Part shown: positions 43,074 to 54,332 of the stretch, piece by piece
Layout: each line of letters begins with the position of its first letter
Numbering within the stretch: the stretch's first letter is position 1
Assembly (NCBI GenBank): GCA_947650285.1
Contig: CANTFL010000470.1
Span: forward strand, 310,001 to 374,000
Direction: 5' to 3'
From: Hyaloperonospora brassicae
Taxonomy: Eukaryota > Oomycota > Peronosporomycetes > Peronosporales > Peronosporaceae
DNA: 64,000 nt
Translations under genes and position numbers: made by a program
The notes under the pieces: model-generated
Seen by the model: only the letters and a program-made list of their open reading frames with translations
What the model was told of the DNA's origin: nothing
Database searches by the model: none

Positions 43074-44330
43074 ATAATTTAACTCGTACATCGTTAATAA
43101 GATTGACCGGCTTTGTTCCGATCCTCATCGGATCGGTACACGACACGCAACGAATTGCTGTACTTCACAGCCGTTTACGACGACATACTTCGTGTTTTTT
43201 TTCTATCTTAATCGTTTTGGGGGTTGCTTATTTTTGAATGCCATGGTTCACCAACAGGTAGGCATCGTGGCCGTGATAATACTTACTTCGCGGTAAGTCG
43301 TGACTTTTACTGGCCCCGCCAGTATTAGTGTGTGCAAGTACATTCATAGCTGCAAGGTCTGTCAGCGAGTAAAGCCTAGCTCTTCATCTTGCGTGCCATT
43401 GCAACCTCTGTCGCTCACGGCAGAATGTTGGGAGTTCGTTTTCTGGACTCTGTCTCCGCGTTTCTCGGCGACACTTACAATAATAACGGGATTCTTTCGT
43501 TTGTTAATATTTTCAGCAAGATGGTGCATCTTGATGCGATTCCTGAGTCGATCAATGCACACCGATGTGCTCACTTCTTCATCGGCACTGTATGTCGACT
43601 CCACGGCTTACCCCGTAAACTCGTGTCCAACCTTGAACCGAGGGTCATGTCCACCTCTGACCATCCCGAAACGGATGGTCGAACAGAACATGCAAACCGT
43701 GTCCTCGGATAAATACTTCGAGGGTATGTCCACTCTATTTCGAGGTGGAGTGAGCTCCCGTAGATGGTCAGAATCTCCATCACTAACTCCGTGCATGCGT
43801 CGAAGTCGCATACACTGTTCTACGTGAATGGCCTACGCCACCCACGTATTCTCGCCCTAATACATAGTGCCTTTAAGTTAAGAGGGGGGAGGGACTCGTT
43901 CAAGCACTAATCGTTTTTGGCTCTTGCTCATCACGTATCACCGCACACGTCGATACGGTTGATACCGATCTCGACATTGTAGACATTGAAGAAGACGATG
44001 TCAGCAGTAGTGGTGATGCTGCTGCTGCGTCATACATTGATGACTATGCTATAATATTCAACATCGTCAATGGCCATAACAGCAAGGAAGCCGATAACCT
44101 CGCTGAAGAAGTGATAGATATCTTACTAGTGCGCACGAAGCGAACTTAAAGACACAACAGAGAGTCAGCAGAGAGCTTCCTGCTGTTTCAAGAAGCGGTA
44201 GTCCATTTTGTTTTAAACTCCATTGCCAACACGGTGGACTTTTAGAAACGAGACGAAGACCAGAATGAGAGAGCAAATATTTTTCTATCAAAGCTTACCG
44301 TTCTAGTGTTACTGCGCACAGTAAACCTAC
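43074..44330 (+). pseudogene. A3 integrase, acidic linker and GPF/Y remnant
   Basis: 43300-43420: YIHSCKVCQRVKPSSSS (zinc cysteines). 43440-43720: LDSVSAFLGD, FSKMVHLDAIPESI, LPRKLVSN (second Asp lost), TSDHPETDGRTEHANRVLG. From 43950: DTVDTDLDIVDIEEDDV and NLAEEVIDILL, the acidic insert seen in A1, then GPF/Y traces near 44340-44480. Many frame changes. Confidence 0.7.
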
Positions 44331-44640
44331 CTATACACGCTGCCATTGATGTCGGCAGTAGTATACTGCTGCTAAAAGGGATCGGCCTGTTTCATGTACT
44401 GCATTGCTAAGCCAATGCTTAAAAGATCGAGCTGCCTCGCAGGATGCGAAAACATTCTGTGTTCTACGTTGGTTATCTCCGCCCGTACTGCCAAAACGAA
44501 GTCTGATCCAAGAACTGATACAGCCATTACGCTCAAGAGTCCCCAACAGATTCTCGTAATCACGGACCAAAAGTTTAAGTTGGTCCTCCAACTACGAAGT
44601 TTTGCGATGGGACGCCGCTAGCTCGTCGCGTAGGAAACGA
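44331..44640 (-). pseudogene. A3 antisense coiled-coil ORF
   Basis: LRDELAASHRKTS*LEDQLK then LLVRDYENLLGTLERNG aligns with the A1 helix (GELATARGEISRL ... NLMDVLERG). One stop at the frame's mid-point. Further upstream pieces (44575-44772) fit less well. Confidence 0.5.
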
Positions 44641-44869
44641 CGCTAGCGTTCGTTCTAAAGTTGTACGAAAGCAAGATTCGAATACATTTTTTGCCCGATC
44701 AGCACAATGACGATGCACGGTCGTTTCCAAGTCATGAGGACGATGGTACTCGAACTCAACGTCCTCTCTCAACTAGAAGAGAACGTGGTCATGTCGGTCT
44801 ATGGTCTCGTTCAGGCCCGGCGAATGAGCCGGAACTAGTCTACCTGCAACCTCCATATCAGCTGATAGA

Positions 44870-45070
44870 CTCGAACTCTCGCCGACGCATAAAGTGAAGC
44901 ATATTTTTGAGCCATCGCGTACAGAACGGGAAGCAGACAGGCACCTTGTTCGCTGGCAAGGGTATCCACTCTCGTATGAGAGATGGAAGCCTCGTTCCCA
45001 GCTGTTGGCTGATGTTAGAGCTTTCGTCGTACTACATGACGAGACACATCCGATCGTTTTTCGGGACCAT
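44870..45070 (+). pseudogene. A3 chromodomain
   Basis: VKHIFEPSRTEREADRHLVR, WQGYPLSYERWKPRSQLL: chromodomain with the W-x-G-Y-P core, one cage Trp kept. Frame opens after a stop at 44890. Confidence 0.75.
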
Positions 45071-45094
45071 TGGTCAACACGCACTTCGAGCGAT

Positions 45095-45997
45095 TTAATA
45101 TGGATCGCAAGTTTCCGATGGCGTCACGCATCTTTGTTTGGGTGTGATCCCTACCCCAGGGCGAACTAAGGAAGTACACTTCCCTTTAAATCCTCTGCAA
45201 ATTGTCAACACAGCTTGCACAAGTGTCACCCTACGTGAGCCAGGAAATGCCTGCCTCACACGATAATCGATGCAGCCGATATATTGCACCGGTTGGCGTC
45301 GATTTTTAAACTTGGTCCGTACCGCATCAATTTTTCGGAAACAAGCTTTGCGTTCGAAATTCGTACATTTTGAGCGAACTTGTTCCACACCGCAAAAAGT
45401 GAATTGACATATCGCATTTGGTAAACATTAGACCATCAATGTTGGAGCTCACTCGCATCGAATAACGGTATTTGATGGTGCTTGCGGGTCTCGTGGGACA
45501 AGATATTGATTGAATGTTCAGGCAAGCTCCACGGCTTACACTTAGCACATTTAAGCGTGCTATATACGTCGGAACCACGCTATTTAGAGTGATTATGGCT
45601 CGCGCAATCGTCAATAAGCTTGTGCGAAGGTTCACGAGATGGCTTTGATGATGAGTACTCATACTGCTCATCATCGCTACCGAATAGCCTCTGACGCAAG
45701 TCTCGAGATCGGTAATTTGGTAGATCCTTTGATGAGGACTCAGGTAGAGACACATCAATTGATGTAGATGTATCTGAGGCCTTTACCGAGAAATATATCT
45801 TACTTGTCAGGATGGATGACATCCACCTTGAATTCATCGTGTGTAAGTGGTGTAATAGCACGTGCGTCTGCATTAACAGGTGATGCAGGCAGAAAAAGGA
45901 CAATAGAAGACGAGTCATCTGCCGCGGAGGCGTGCGCTGCCACGTGCAAAGATGTGTTCGAGTCACTCAACATAGACATGTTAAGTATGTGAGTCAA
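45095..45997 (-). pseudogene. A3 antisense ORF (aORF)
   Basis: MSMLSDSNTSLHV with ADDSSS (45980-45900), ASDTSTSIDVSLPESSSKDL, LRQRLFGSDDEQ (45690), KPWSLPEHSINILSHETRKH then HQIPLFDAS (45537-45451), VNSLFAVWNKFAQNVR, RQPV, GCIDYRVRQAF and LVRPG..T..RCVT to 45095. The blocks occur in the same order as in A1, with two or three frame changes. The A1 TGA is CAA here. Ends about 25 bp past the chromodomain, again tail-to-tail. Confidence 0.65.
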
Positions 45998-46097
45998 TAT
46001 GGGTTTAGATGAATCTTACTAAAGAAGTGCTCTTCGTCCCGATGGTGTCCAACAAGTTTCGATATTCACTGTGTGACTATCCGTCAAGATGAAACAA

Positions 46098-46546
46098 TGT
46101 AACTGGGTATCCCGTTACATAAAATTGTCATTAAAAAGAAAATGGCAATAGAGAAAATTATGTTACATATTATTTTAGCGATATAACTTACTACAGTGAT
46201 GTTGTTATGATGACCGATCAGTTTACCCATTGGCTAATATCGTGATGATATCAACTTACCAATCGCTGCTAGACCCGCGCAATGGGTGGTGAGTCGACCG
46301 AATCATACGTTAAGTTATATGATTATAATCAAGTCAGGACAAACAGAGAAATAAGAGATATAGGACTTAGACTGTATTAAATAACTATTTTACTCTTGCT
46401 ACGACTAGAGATTTCACCTTATCGGTTTACCTTCCTCTGTATAGTGTATTACATAGCAGAGCAGTGACCTTCACTGTTGTCACTGATAGTTGAATCCGTA
46501 TTGGCAAAATAGTACGTAGCCTTCGATGCCTTGTTCTACAAGTTAC
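46098..46546 (+). repeat. A3 3' LTR
   Basis: TGTAACTGGG... to AAGTTACC; 449 bp, pairs with 37760-38211. Confidence 0.88.
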
Positions 46547-47065
46547 CGTTTAAGGTTTCCAGCAGGCGGTACAGATAAACGTTTGGTAGCCATATGATTT
46601 AGTAGTAAAGGCTGAGTCGGTCAATTTTGTCTTTCTTCTAGCTCTTTTTCTGGAACTGTAATGGCGCGAGCTCGAATTTGTAAAAAAATCATAAATGGAC
46701 CACTCGATGATGTCGACATATACATGCAACAGCCAAATTACTTTGATGATGGATCTGGGCGAGCGTGCAAGCTGTCACTAATTCTCTATGGTATGAGGCA
46801 AGTACTCCGTAGCTAAAACGAGATGCTTGATATATATTTTAGAACGTGCTATATAGGCGTACGAAGATGGACGCCAGTGTATATATGCGCTTGGTGGGAT
46901 AAAACAAGGTACTTGACTGAATGCGTGGACGACTTCTTAACCGTTCGAATTAAAAACCGACATTGATGTGGTTAGCACAGCTTCAAAGCAAGTTAAAGAT
47001 GCAGAACTTTAACACATTGAAAGATTTGCTAGGAATGAAAACCTCGATTCAATATGGATAAGTGC
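46547..47065 (+). pseudogene. Copia RT central and C-terminal part
   Basis: Starts V*GFQQ in frame with the codon before A3. Then DDVDIYMQQPNYFDD, CKLSLILYGMRQ (copia VYMEQPEGF..., LYGLKQ), then ECVDDFLTV for the Y-V-D-D active site, with Tyr changed to Cys. Several frame changes. Confidence 0.8.
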
Positions 47066-47241
47066 AACCCTGCTTCTTTTTCAAAAGTGCAGGGCAACTT
47101 TCCGATGCCAGGATTTCCGGGTGTGGAACCGGCGTGTGTACAATTATTTCGATCTAAATTATGGACAAATTGTCGGTTCGTTACATTATTTCAATTAATG
47201 TATACGTCCATACATTGCAAACGGGGTGCGAATTTTGAGAA

Positions 47242-47890
47242 TTGATTAATGGTTATACGATAGAGCATCTTAAGCTAGTAAAGCGAGTCTTTATGTATTT
47301 AAAAGGAATTTTAAATCGCATATTTGTGTGGATTAGTCGAACAAGACGAGATAATCCTTGCAGAGTGACGTGCAGTATGTGGAACACGCGAATATGGATA
47401 GAGGAAATGATAGAGATGATCGCCGACTGTGACCAGATTTGAAATGCTAATGGAGGGCTGTACTTGGCGTACAGAAGACACAAGAAACAATATTATATCG
47501 ATGACACGTGCGGTTCAGAGTTTATGGCCGCAGCCGATAAGTAGTACGATATTGTTTTGGAAGCACCATATGTGTGAAGAAATGGGAGTGCGTCGCGCAC
47601 GAACGATATGGTATGAAGACAATTAAGCATCAGTAAAAGTTACTATTGTAAACAAAGAGGACTACAATGTGAAGAGTAAATATCTCAAGTTTAGCAAGAT
47701 CCGAAATCAAAAGGAGAAGGATGAGTTTGTAAGGGTTAACTACCAATCGGAAGTAATGCTAGCAGACATTAAAACTCAGCCACCTGTCCCTACACGGTTC
47801 AAGAAGTTACGGGAACCATTAAACGTTGTACATTGGCCTACTACGTTAGCAAAATCACAGGACATCAGATACAACGGACTGGGAGTGTAA
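47242..47890 (+). pseudogene. Copia RNase H
   Basis: EHLKLVKRVFMYLKGILNRI (copia HW.A.KR.LRYLKGT), WYEDN.ASVKV, then DEFVRVNYQSEVMLADIKTQ and RFKKLREPLNVV, the usual copia C-terminus. Frame 47669-47890 is open to the end at the 3' LTR. Confidence 0.8.
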
Positions 47891-48100
47891 AGAAGTACAA
47901 GACGTTGTGTCCCTGATTATTGTACAGTAGTCTGTTGCTGGGACGCGCAGTTACAGTGGTACAGTAACAATTGCAGCATTCACCCGTTTGTACGTTTTTA
48001 CTCCGTTTCAACGTCTTTGTCCCAGATCGAGCGATTTTTTGCTTCACATCATTTGCCTGTTTCATCAAGATTCACTAGTAAAGGATACAGAAAATGACAC
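47886..48100 (+). repeat. Copia 3' LTR (right edge uncertain)
   Basis: TGTAAAGAAGTACAAGACG onwards, paired with 35407. GGACTGGGAG before it serves as polypurine tract. Confidence 0.55.
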
Positions 48101-48846
48101 GTATTACTTTGATTTGGTGTAGAGAGCCGTTCCATGTCGTGCGATTCCGGGGAAGGCAATCAAGCGACCGGGTCAAATCGATATCTCGACAAAGAATTGC
48201 TTTCTTTAAAGAGGTAGCTTATAGGCATTGCCATCATCGACTTTTTGTGATTAAGTCATACACCACTGCAGCGAAAAACATACATTTCTAGTTTTTATAC
48301 CTTAAGTTCTGTAAACGAATATTCGACGGCTTCTACCAGCTCATCGTAGCCACTAGGCGCCACTTTGTGCTGTACTGTCTGGATCCATAGAATATAGCGT
48401 AATTTAAAGCACGTTAAAGTCCAAGCTATTAGGAATGTCACTATACTTTTAAGTGAAGGCGCAGCTGGCGGCCAGTTTAACTCACGAGCGCGTCATCTTC
48501 CTTGACGTTAAATCGCGCGTTGTCCTGCTGTAAGCAAATACCTCCGCTATGGCTGCTACTCAAAAACTTGGTGGCGATTGCAGGGATGATGTTGTCTACT
48601 AGCGTGTCTACGTACTACGCTCTTTTCACGGCACTAACTGGCTTGAGTATAACAGTTCTAACAAGTCGATTCTTGCTGGTCCGCTTCGCGACCGGCCGTT
48701 CCACGAAAGTCTAGATGCGCAACTCTTGATTAAATCAAGTAACACTAGCAGCTTCCTTTATCGGCCTGGTGACGGCTGCTAAAACATCACTATACCAATG
48801 AACCGCTTGATTTAAATCTTATATAACCATTACACATAAAATTACT
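48101..48846. other. No recognised gene
   Basis: Contains a 70-codon open stretch (48502-48714, +) with a hydrophobic middle (VAIAGMMLSTSVSTYYALF), possibly chance. Nothing else. Confidence 0.4.
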
Positions 48847-49311
48847 TATAATGGGGCACGCTTTTGCTCAGATAACTGAGCAAGGCCTTGTATTGATAAC
48901 GATACAAGGGTGCGTACGCCCGACGCCACGTACACGTGACGTTAGGAAGCGCGACCACGACAATACAGATCCCGAAAGCTCTGTCTTAAGGGAAAAGTAT
49001 AACTGTTATTCAATAAAGATTTGTCGGACTTAATCATGTTTTGTCTTCATCTAACTATTAATTTACTGGTTCGTATATTGGTCTTCTGTCCAACACCCAT
49101 TACGCGTCCAACAGCGACTAATCGTTAAAGGGATGATGTACACGGTACATCAATCAAGAAGTTGACCTATCCATGGATATTACCCTTAGAGGTAATATTC
49201 CGACAACATCGCTTTTCTCGAGTGATGTTGATTGAATACTATCAAAATAGATAATATTCAAAAATTGGTACCTTTTTGCTAAATTTAATGTTACGAGATC
49301 ACCCCGTTGTA
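48847..49311 (-). repeat. Solo LTR, A type, near-perfect target duplication
   Basis: 465 bp; plus-strand edges TATAATGGGGCACG and ACCCCGTTGTA. Flanks TTACT (48842-48846) and TCACT (49312-49316) differ by one base. Aligns in reverse with the solo LTR at 34850. Confidence 0.85.
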
Positions 49312-49977
49312 TCACTCGTATTAGCACTGCACGCCCGTTTGAAATATCAAAAGAAAACGTAAATACCGAAGTGGCGCCAGATCGTTATGAGACAGGTAAA
49401 TACGCTGAGACTCTTGTGTCATGTAGAAACATTTCTCATCAATATTGATCTAGTCGTACATCGGGGAGTAGAGCAGTGTCGACTCTTCGACAAAAGTATA
49501 AATGAAAGCAACTCGCGCGTGCTTGTATTCATCCTTCAGTGGGGATTGGATAGCGTTGGTCGTTGCAACGATGTCATTGCGCTTGCGCACCCTACAAAGC
49601 GTAGAAGCCGATACTCTATTATATGTGCCAAAGAGCGCAATGTGCATGGCTTACGATACGGCGCAGCCTCCATCTTCTTGTAAACTGCATGCAACCCAAT
49701 GCTTTCTTTGCCTTTCTTTCCCTAAGATTAGATATAACATATAGGCTGTCCGATGAGCGGGACATGGTGTCGCGAACGCGCTTCCATATTTTCATTATTA
49801 ACTTTACAGAACACGCATATGTTAGCGCCACTGACTTAAAACCCGTACGACATACCTTCGTGTTCGCACCAGCTGACTGAAGGAGCGTACATAATCTACC
49901 AGTGCGTTCGATGTATATGACGTTTTATAAACAGCTTTTAATTTGGTGTTCGTCTTCGACAAAAACATCATTGCTAG
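49312..49977. other. No recognised gene
   Basis: Overlapping open stretches of 65-98 codons on both strands between a solo LTR and B3; no motif recognised. Confidence 0.4.
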
Positions 49978-50559
49978 TGTAACGGGGTTACACGTCGACT
50001 GGTAGTCGACAAAAGGTGTGATGCACACAAGGGATGGGATCCCTTTTTATTGAATTATTCAAACTGTATCAATTGCTGAAGACTGATGTCTGTCACCCAT
50101 TAATTACGAGATCTTTTTAGAGGTTTATTTAGGACATTAGCGAGTAGGTTAATTACGTTGTTCTAAGGTGTTCTTTTAGGTTAAAAGAAGAAATAAAGTT
50201 AAGATTCCATTTTGATTCGATAGACACGTGCCTATTTGAGGCGTCTTGTAGTCATTTGAGGAGGTAGCAACGCCTTATTAAGGCAGCTACTCTTTGTGCA
50301 CTCTGTGCGTTTGATTCTCTGAATCGTTTGGTCTCCCTGGTATAGGGACCATAAGTTCCCTGAGCTATTGGAATCTGTGAGTCGAGTTCTTTAAACAAAA
50401 CCTTAGTTCTCTGAGCTGCTGACTCTTTATGTAGGTTTCTCTTAACCAATCCTTAGCTCTAAAAGCTGTTTGACGCTGAGTCGAGTTCATTAAACCTTAA
50501 GTTGCTCATTTGGCGTTAAAGTATTCCTCTGACTTAAAATTCTGTGCTGCTTCGCTACA
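49978..50559 (+). repeat. B3 5' LTR (alpha type)
   Basis: TGTAACGGGGTTACACG to TTCGCTACA; 582 bp, the longest B LTR because a TTAGYTCTCTGAGCTGYTGACTC-like segment occurs in extra copies (50355-50510). Matches the B2 3' LTR. Confidence 0.85.
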
Positions 50560-50616
50560 CTTAGTAGCAATTGTAGTTAATCTACGCCTAAGTCGGTAAT
50601 GACTGATCTTCTGTGA

Positions 50617-51620
50617 GGATAAGGCAATCCACACCTCTTACTGAGGCCTTGAAGGTCGCATTTAATAAGCTGACCGCGGCCGTAGGCCCTAAAATGTGGA
50701 GATTCTAGCTTCGTAAGGTCTCGATGTGCTAAATGCATGAGTCGATACCTTCATGCAGTATGAAACGTCCCTTTTAGTGCAGGTTAAGAAACAAGTAGCG
50801 TTGGTTATGATCACACGCTACGTGGCAATGCCACCAGAAGAGGCTAAGCTTGTTCCCTTTGGGAGGACGTCAAACATTACTTCGGGAAGGATGGGGAAAT
50901 CTCACCCTCTGGATCCGTGAAATTGAGATGTTCATGAGATATAGCCTTATCTCACTTGGGCACCAGCGAGTTTCGCTGACCATCTCTACTATTGATGAAT
51001 AAGCTAGAGCGTGGGCTCTAACGTTTAACACGTCGGTCGACTTGGCGTTTCCCACATGGGATTCTCTCAAATTAGACCTGTTGAGAAGTTTATTGCCGCC
51101 TGACCAGGATCAACGCGTGCGCTCACGCTTCTTGTATACCCGTCAGGGTAACAGTGAGTCAACGGACTATGTCCAAGAGTTAAGTCTCCGATGGCTGCTA
51201 TGCAGGCCGACCCTCTCCCTGAAACAGTCTTTGTGACAGTCTTCATGGAAGGTCTTCGCAATGGCGTTCCCAGGACCGAGTTCTTTCGATTTCATCCCTC
51301 CTCTTTTGAGGAAGCTGCTAGCATCGCTCGAAATGATGCGCACAACTTCAAGTCGGCCGGACTTTGTTGGAATGGGTACAACCCAATCTTTGCGAGGGTA
51401 ACATCTGCGAGCGCCTCGGCTTACTGAAAGCCAGAACCGATGAATCTCATCCATGCTGAAGATGAAGGTGAAGCGAATCTTTATGTTGCAGAGCAACGAG
51501 AGGAAGTACGACGGCAATACACATGCGGAAGCACTAAATACTTGCGTCCCACTTGTCCATTAAGCAAGCAGTATCAGACTCTCACGGGTCGAAATCCCAG
51601 ACCCAACTAGAAACGTGGTA
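50617..51620 (+). pseudogene. B3 gag
   Basis: The ATG of B1 (7816) is ATAAGG here, so the start is lost. Blocks: SLITLGHQRVSLTIS, LAFPTWDSLKLDLLRSLLPP, VRSRFLYTRQGNSESTDYVQ (51042-51236), ETVFVTVFMEGLRNGVPRTE, EEAASIARNDAHNF (51191-51427), and the knuckle YTCGSTKYLRPTC at about 51520. Several frame changes, and the central 51042-51427 region is the best Gag sequence in the window. Confidence 0.8.
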
Positions 51621-52130
51621 GGAACGGGGAAACTTCGACACCCAGTAGGTCAGGGGCGCCATACTGGGGTAGATTTAGGTTCTGTCACTTCTCTGCGAGT
51701 TAGCGTGAAACAGGGCTTAGCACCACTGAGCTCTGTGCCTGCCAGCACAGAGCGTGGATATAAGCATGTCTTGTTAGTCGCTTACGCGAAGATTATAGGC
51801 TTTGAGAAGCATTGGTGGATCCTAATCAGCACCGGAGCATCATGCTATTATACTCGACGTCTTTCTTTTGAGGGAAGACAGAAATACGCTGTAGCGCTCA
51901 AAGCGCATGAAGGTGATTTGATCGCCGTTCGTTTAGCAACGGCAGTCGCGTCACAATGCCTATTGTTCCGTTGAACTTGGGTGTGAAGTTTTTGGACATT
52001 GACAGCATTGAACTTTGCCTTGTTCTCGATTTGGTTCGAGATATATCTTATCCTAAGTATGGCTTAGTTTAAACGCCATGAGACATAAATTGATTGGAGG
52101 TGGAAGACATTAGGCGCAACGCGCAATGTT
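51621..52130 (+). pseudogene. B3 aspartic protease
   Basis: GLAPLSSVPASTERGYK, HWWILISTGASCYYTRR (family DTGAS, Asp changed to Ser), then in another frame MPIVPLNLGVKFLDIDS and the C-terminal block near 52050. Inactive by loss of the catalytic Asp. Confidence 0.75.
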
Positions 52131-53090
52131 CCTAGCGAAGCTTTGGAGAGTCATGAATCCACCTTTGCTAGGCAACAAAAGCGCTATTGGCGCGAGCCAT
52201 AGACACATGATGTCAATTTGTTGGACATTGGTATGTTAAAGTTCGTTAACTCCAATGTCAATGACATTAAAATGAAGCGGATCTCTTTCGCCGTATGTGA
52301 AGAGAGTTATACTTCATTGAGTGATACTCGTTATGATAATGAGTCAGTGCATGCTGCAGGCGTGGTTTCCCTAGGGCCGAGAAAATCAAGAATATAATTC
52401 CTCTGATGTGAGTGGGGTGGCACGTGAAATTCCACCGAGAGAGGGCATCTTCGATGGCACCTCCCTAAATGTCATAATGATATTGTTGGCGGAAAGCTGA
52501 AGCCTTTAGGGCAAATCCCACATAATGCACGTGAAGTGATACGTGTAAATTTACCGGGTGAAGAGTTCGAGCTACGTAACTCTTCACCAGATGTTGTTCA
52601 AGACATTAGCTCTCGTATAGAGCGTGCTAGGACAATAGAAACCACATGGCTTTTACTGCACATGGCATCTAGGAGGCGTAAGGTTTCTTTGCGGAAACAA
52701 TCCAGGCGTCGAAGGCAGCTCTTATGCACCAAACGTCCGGGACGTTACAAAGTGAAAATAGTAAGAATACACTATATACATTTGTCAACGGAGTGACTGG
52801 CCATGTTGTCGGTAACATTAGTCTTGAGATCCTTCCATCCTAAGATATTTTATTTTACCTAGATGAAATATCTGATGGCAAATTTAGCCAAGCCTTGGAG
52901 GCAGGAGAATTATTCGAGTTAGTGGCCATTCGGCCTGATAATGAGTTGGACCCATCCTCGTGATTGGACGAGTCTGTCCTTAAGATCACAAGGGTGGCAC
53001 TAAATGCCCGTAGTGGACTTTCAATCCTTAAGGATCCACTGTGTCCATTCTATCCTGTGGTTTAGAATTTTTAGGACGTGGTGTGTCACG
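52131..53090 (+). pseudogene. B3 protease-RT linker
   Basis: Aligns with B2 17140-17890. Open part 52536-52796 (MIRVNLPGEEFELRNSSPDV). No catalytic motif; broken frames. Confidence 0.55.
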
Positions 53091-53099
53091 ACCCACCGT

Positions 53100-53650
53100 C
53101 CGTCATACCTCCCGATAGATGTTTTCGTCATAGAATTGATTTAGTTCTTAAATCCAAATACTGCGTTACACGGCCGTGGCCCTCGCCTTAAAAACAGTGC
53201 GAAGTCATTGACGAATAATTTCGTGCAAAGCACGCGGCAGGAATGGTACGTGAGAGCAAATCTCTCTGTTCCACACCAACCTTCTGTGTCAAAAAGCCTA
53301 ACGGAATATGGCGCATTGTCCATGCTTACAATGAGCTTTTACCGGCCATTTCCCTAGCTCAGACATCAACGCCGAGAAAGGATGTTCTTCAGAACGATAT
53401 GGTGGGATGTGCAATGTACAGTACGCTCGACTTAGTCGTTTATTTTTACCAGATGCTCATGCGAGAGAGCGATATTCCGCTAACAGCGGTCAGCACTCCG
53501 AGCGGGATGCTCTGGGAGTGGCATGTTATGCCGCAAGGGTTATCAAATGCCCGGCTACATTCAATCGTCTTGTGACACAATTGTCAGACCTCATCGAGGT
53601 TATGTACATACGTACTTTGATGACATCTTTGTCCATAGTCGTGCTATGAA
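53100..53650 (+). pseudogene. B3 RT N-terminal part and frame-split palm
   Basis: 53243-53575 reads STPTFCVKKPNGIWRIVHAY, TSTPRKDVLQNDMV, STLDLVVYFYQMLMRE (first Asp), MPQGLSNA. The stops of B1 and B2 are absent. The one-base losses at 53549-53552 and 53583-53586 are the same as in B1 and B2 and break the frame twice before YFDD. Confidence 0.85.
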
Positions 53651-54329
53651 CAGTCGGTCAGCTGTGAACAATCACATTGACCATTTACGAGCGGTGCTCG
53701 AGTGCATGCGCACGAATAAGCTGTACGCCAACGCGTCTTTGTGCATCTTTGGTGCAGAAGGGACCCCCTTGATAGATTTCTTTATTGGTAAGCGAGGCGT
53801 TGGAGCGGGTTCCGCTAAGGTCTTATCCATAGTTGATTGGCCGATACCGCCGAATCAAAAGGACTTACGTAAGTGGCTTGGCCTTGCCAATTACTTGCAC
53901 AAGTACAGTGCGAATCACGCAGATATGTCTCGACCATTATCCAATGTCCTTACAAAAAATGTGGTATTTTGTGGACCTAGCACCGAGCATGATGCTTTTC
54001 AAGCAGTAAAGGAAAATCTCCTTCATGCGCCAATCTTGGCTTTGCCTGATCCTGATCGATCTTTCAGTGTCGTCTGTGACGCATCTAACTTTGCCATAGG
54101 CGTCGCTCTGTTACATACAGATTCTGATGAACGGGAACGCGTCATTGCGTTTGAGTCCCGGCAGCTGAAGGCTGCAGAAAAGAACTATCCTGTTCATGAT
54201 AAAGAGCTACTTGCAATGAAGTATGCTCTCGTCAAATTCAGAGTTCATCTTCTTGGCTCCAAACCGTTTGTGATCTGTACAGATCATGCGTCACTACGCA
54301 CTGCAACCCAGTCGCCTCACCTCTCCTAG
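53523..54329 (+). CDS. B3 pol: RT palm end and RNase H
   Basis: 268 codons. Real RT starts at VRPHRGYVHTYFDDIFVHS (YFDD active site), thumb, then RNase H with SVVCDASNFAIGVAL, HDKELLAMKYAL and TDHASLR. TAG ends it before MARWVSFF, as in B2. Differs from the B2 frame by only a few residues (for example GLANYLHKY against GISNYLHKY). Confidence 0.9.
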   Translation: MLCRKGYQMPGYIQSSCDTIVRPHRGYVHTYFDDIFVHSRAMNSRSAVNNHIDHLRAVLECMRTNKLYANASLCIFGAEGTPLIDFFIGKRGVGAGSAKVLSIVDWPIPPNQKDLRKWLGLANYLHKYSANHADMSRPLSNVLTKNVVFCGPSTEHDAFQAVKENLLHAPILALPDPDRSFSVVCDASNFAIGVALLHTDSDERERVIAFESRQLKAAEKNYPVHDKELLAMKYALVKFRVHLLGSKPFVICTDHASLRTATQSPHLS

Positions 54330-54332
54330 ATA

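Larger units (their letters stand above)
37760..46546 (+). mobile_element. Element A3: Ty3/gypsy chromovirus nested in copia
   Basis: LTRs 37760-38211 and 46098-46546 enclose gag remnant, protease, RT, RNase H, integrase, chromodomain on the plus strand and antisense ORFs on the minus strand. Copia RT codons abut both edges. No clear target duplication: left flank AGAAT, right flank GTTTA. Contains about 1.2 kb of extra sequence between gag and protease (39202-40430). Confidence 0.92.
35407..48100 (+). mobile_element. Ty1/copia element, split by A3
   Basis: LTR-like ends: TGTTACGAAGTACAAGATG at 35407 and TGTAAAGAAGTACAAGACG at 47886, followed by matching CGCGCAGTTACAGT. Between them lie copia integrase C-terminus, RT start (to 37760), then A3, then the rest of RT and RNase H (46547-47886). 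Without A3 it is about 4 kb. Right edge approximate. All parts carry stops. Confidence 0.8.

Noticed and set aside
53523..53600. Start MLCRKGYQMPG of the 268-codon B frames as an N-terminus
   Set aside because: It is the out-of-frame reading of MPQGLSNAPATF; the true RT continues from the frames upstream across two deletions.
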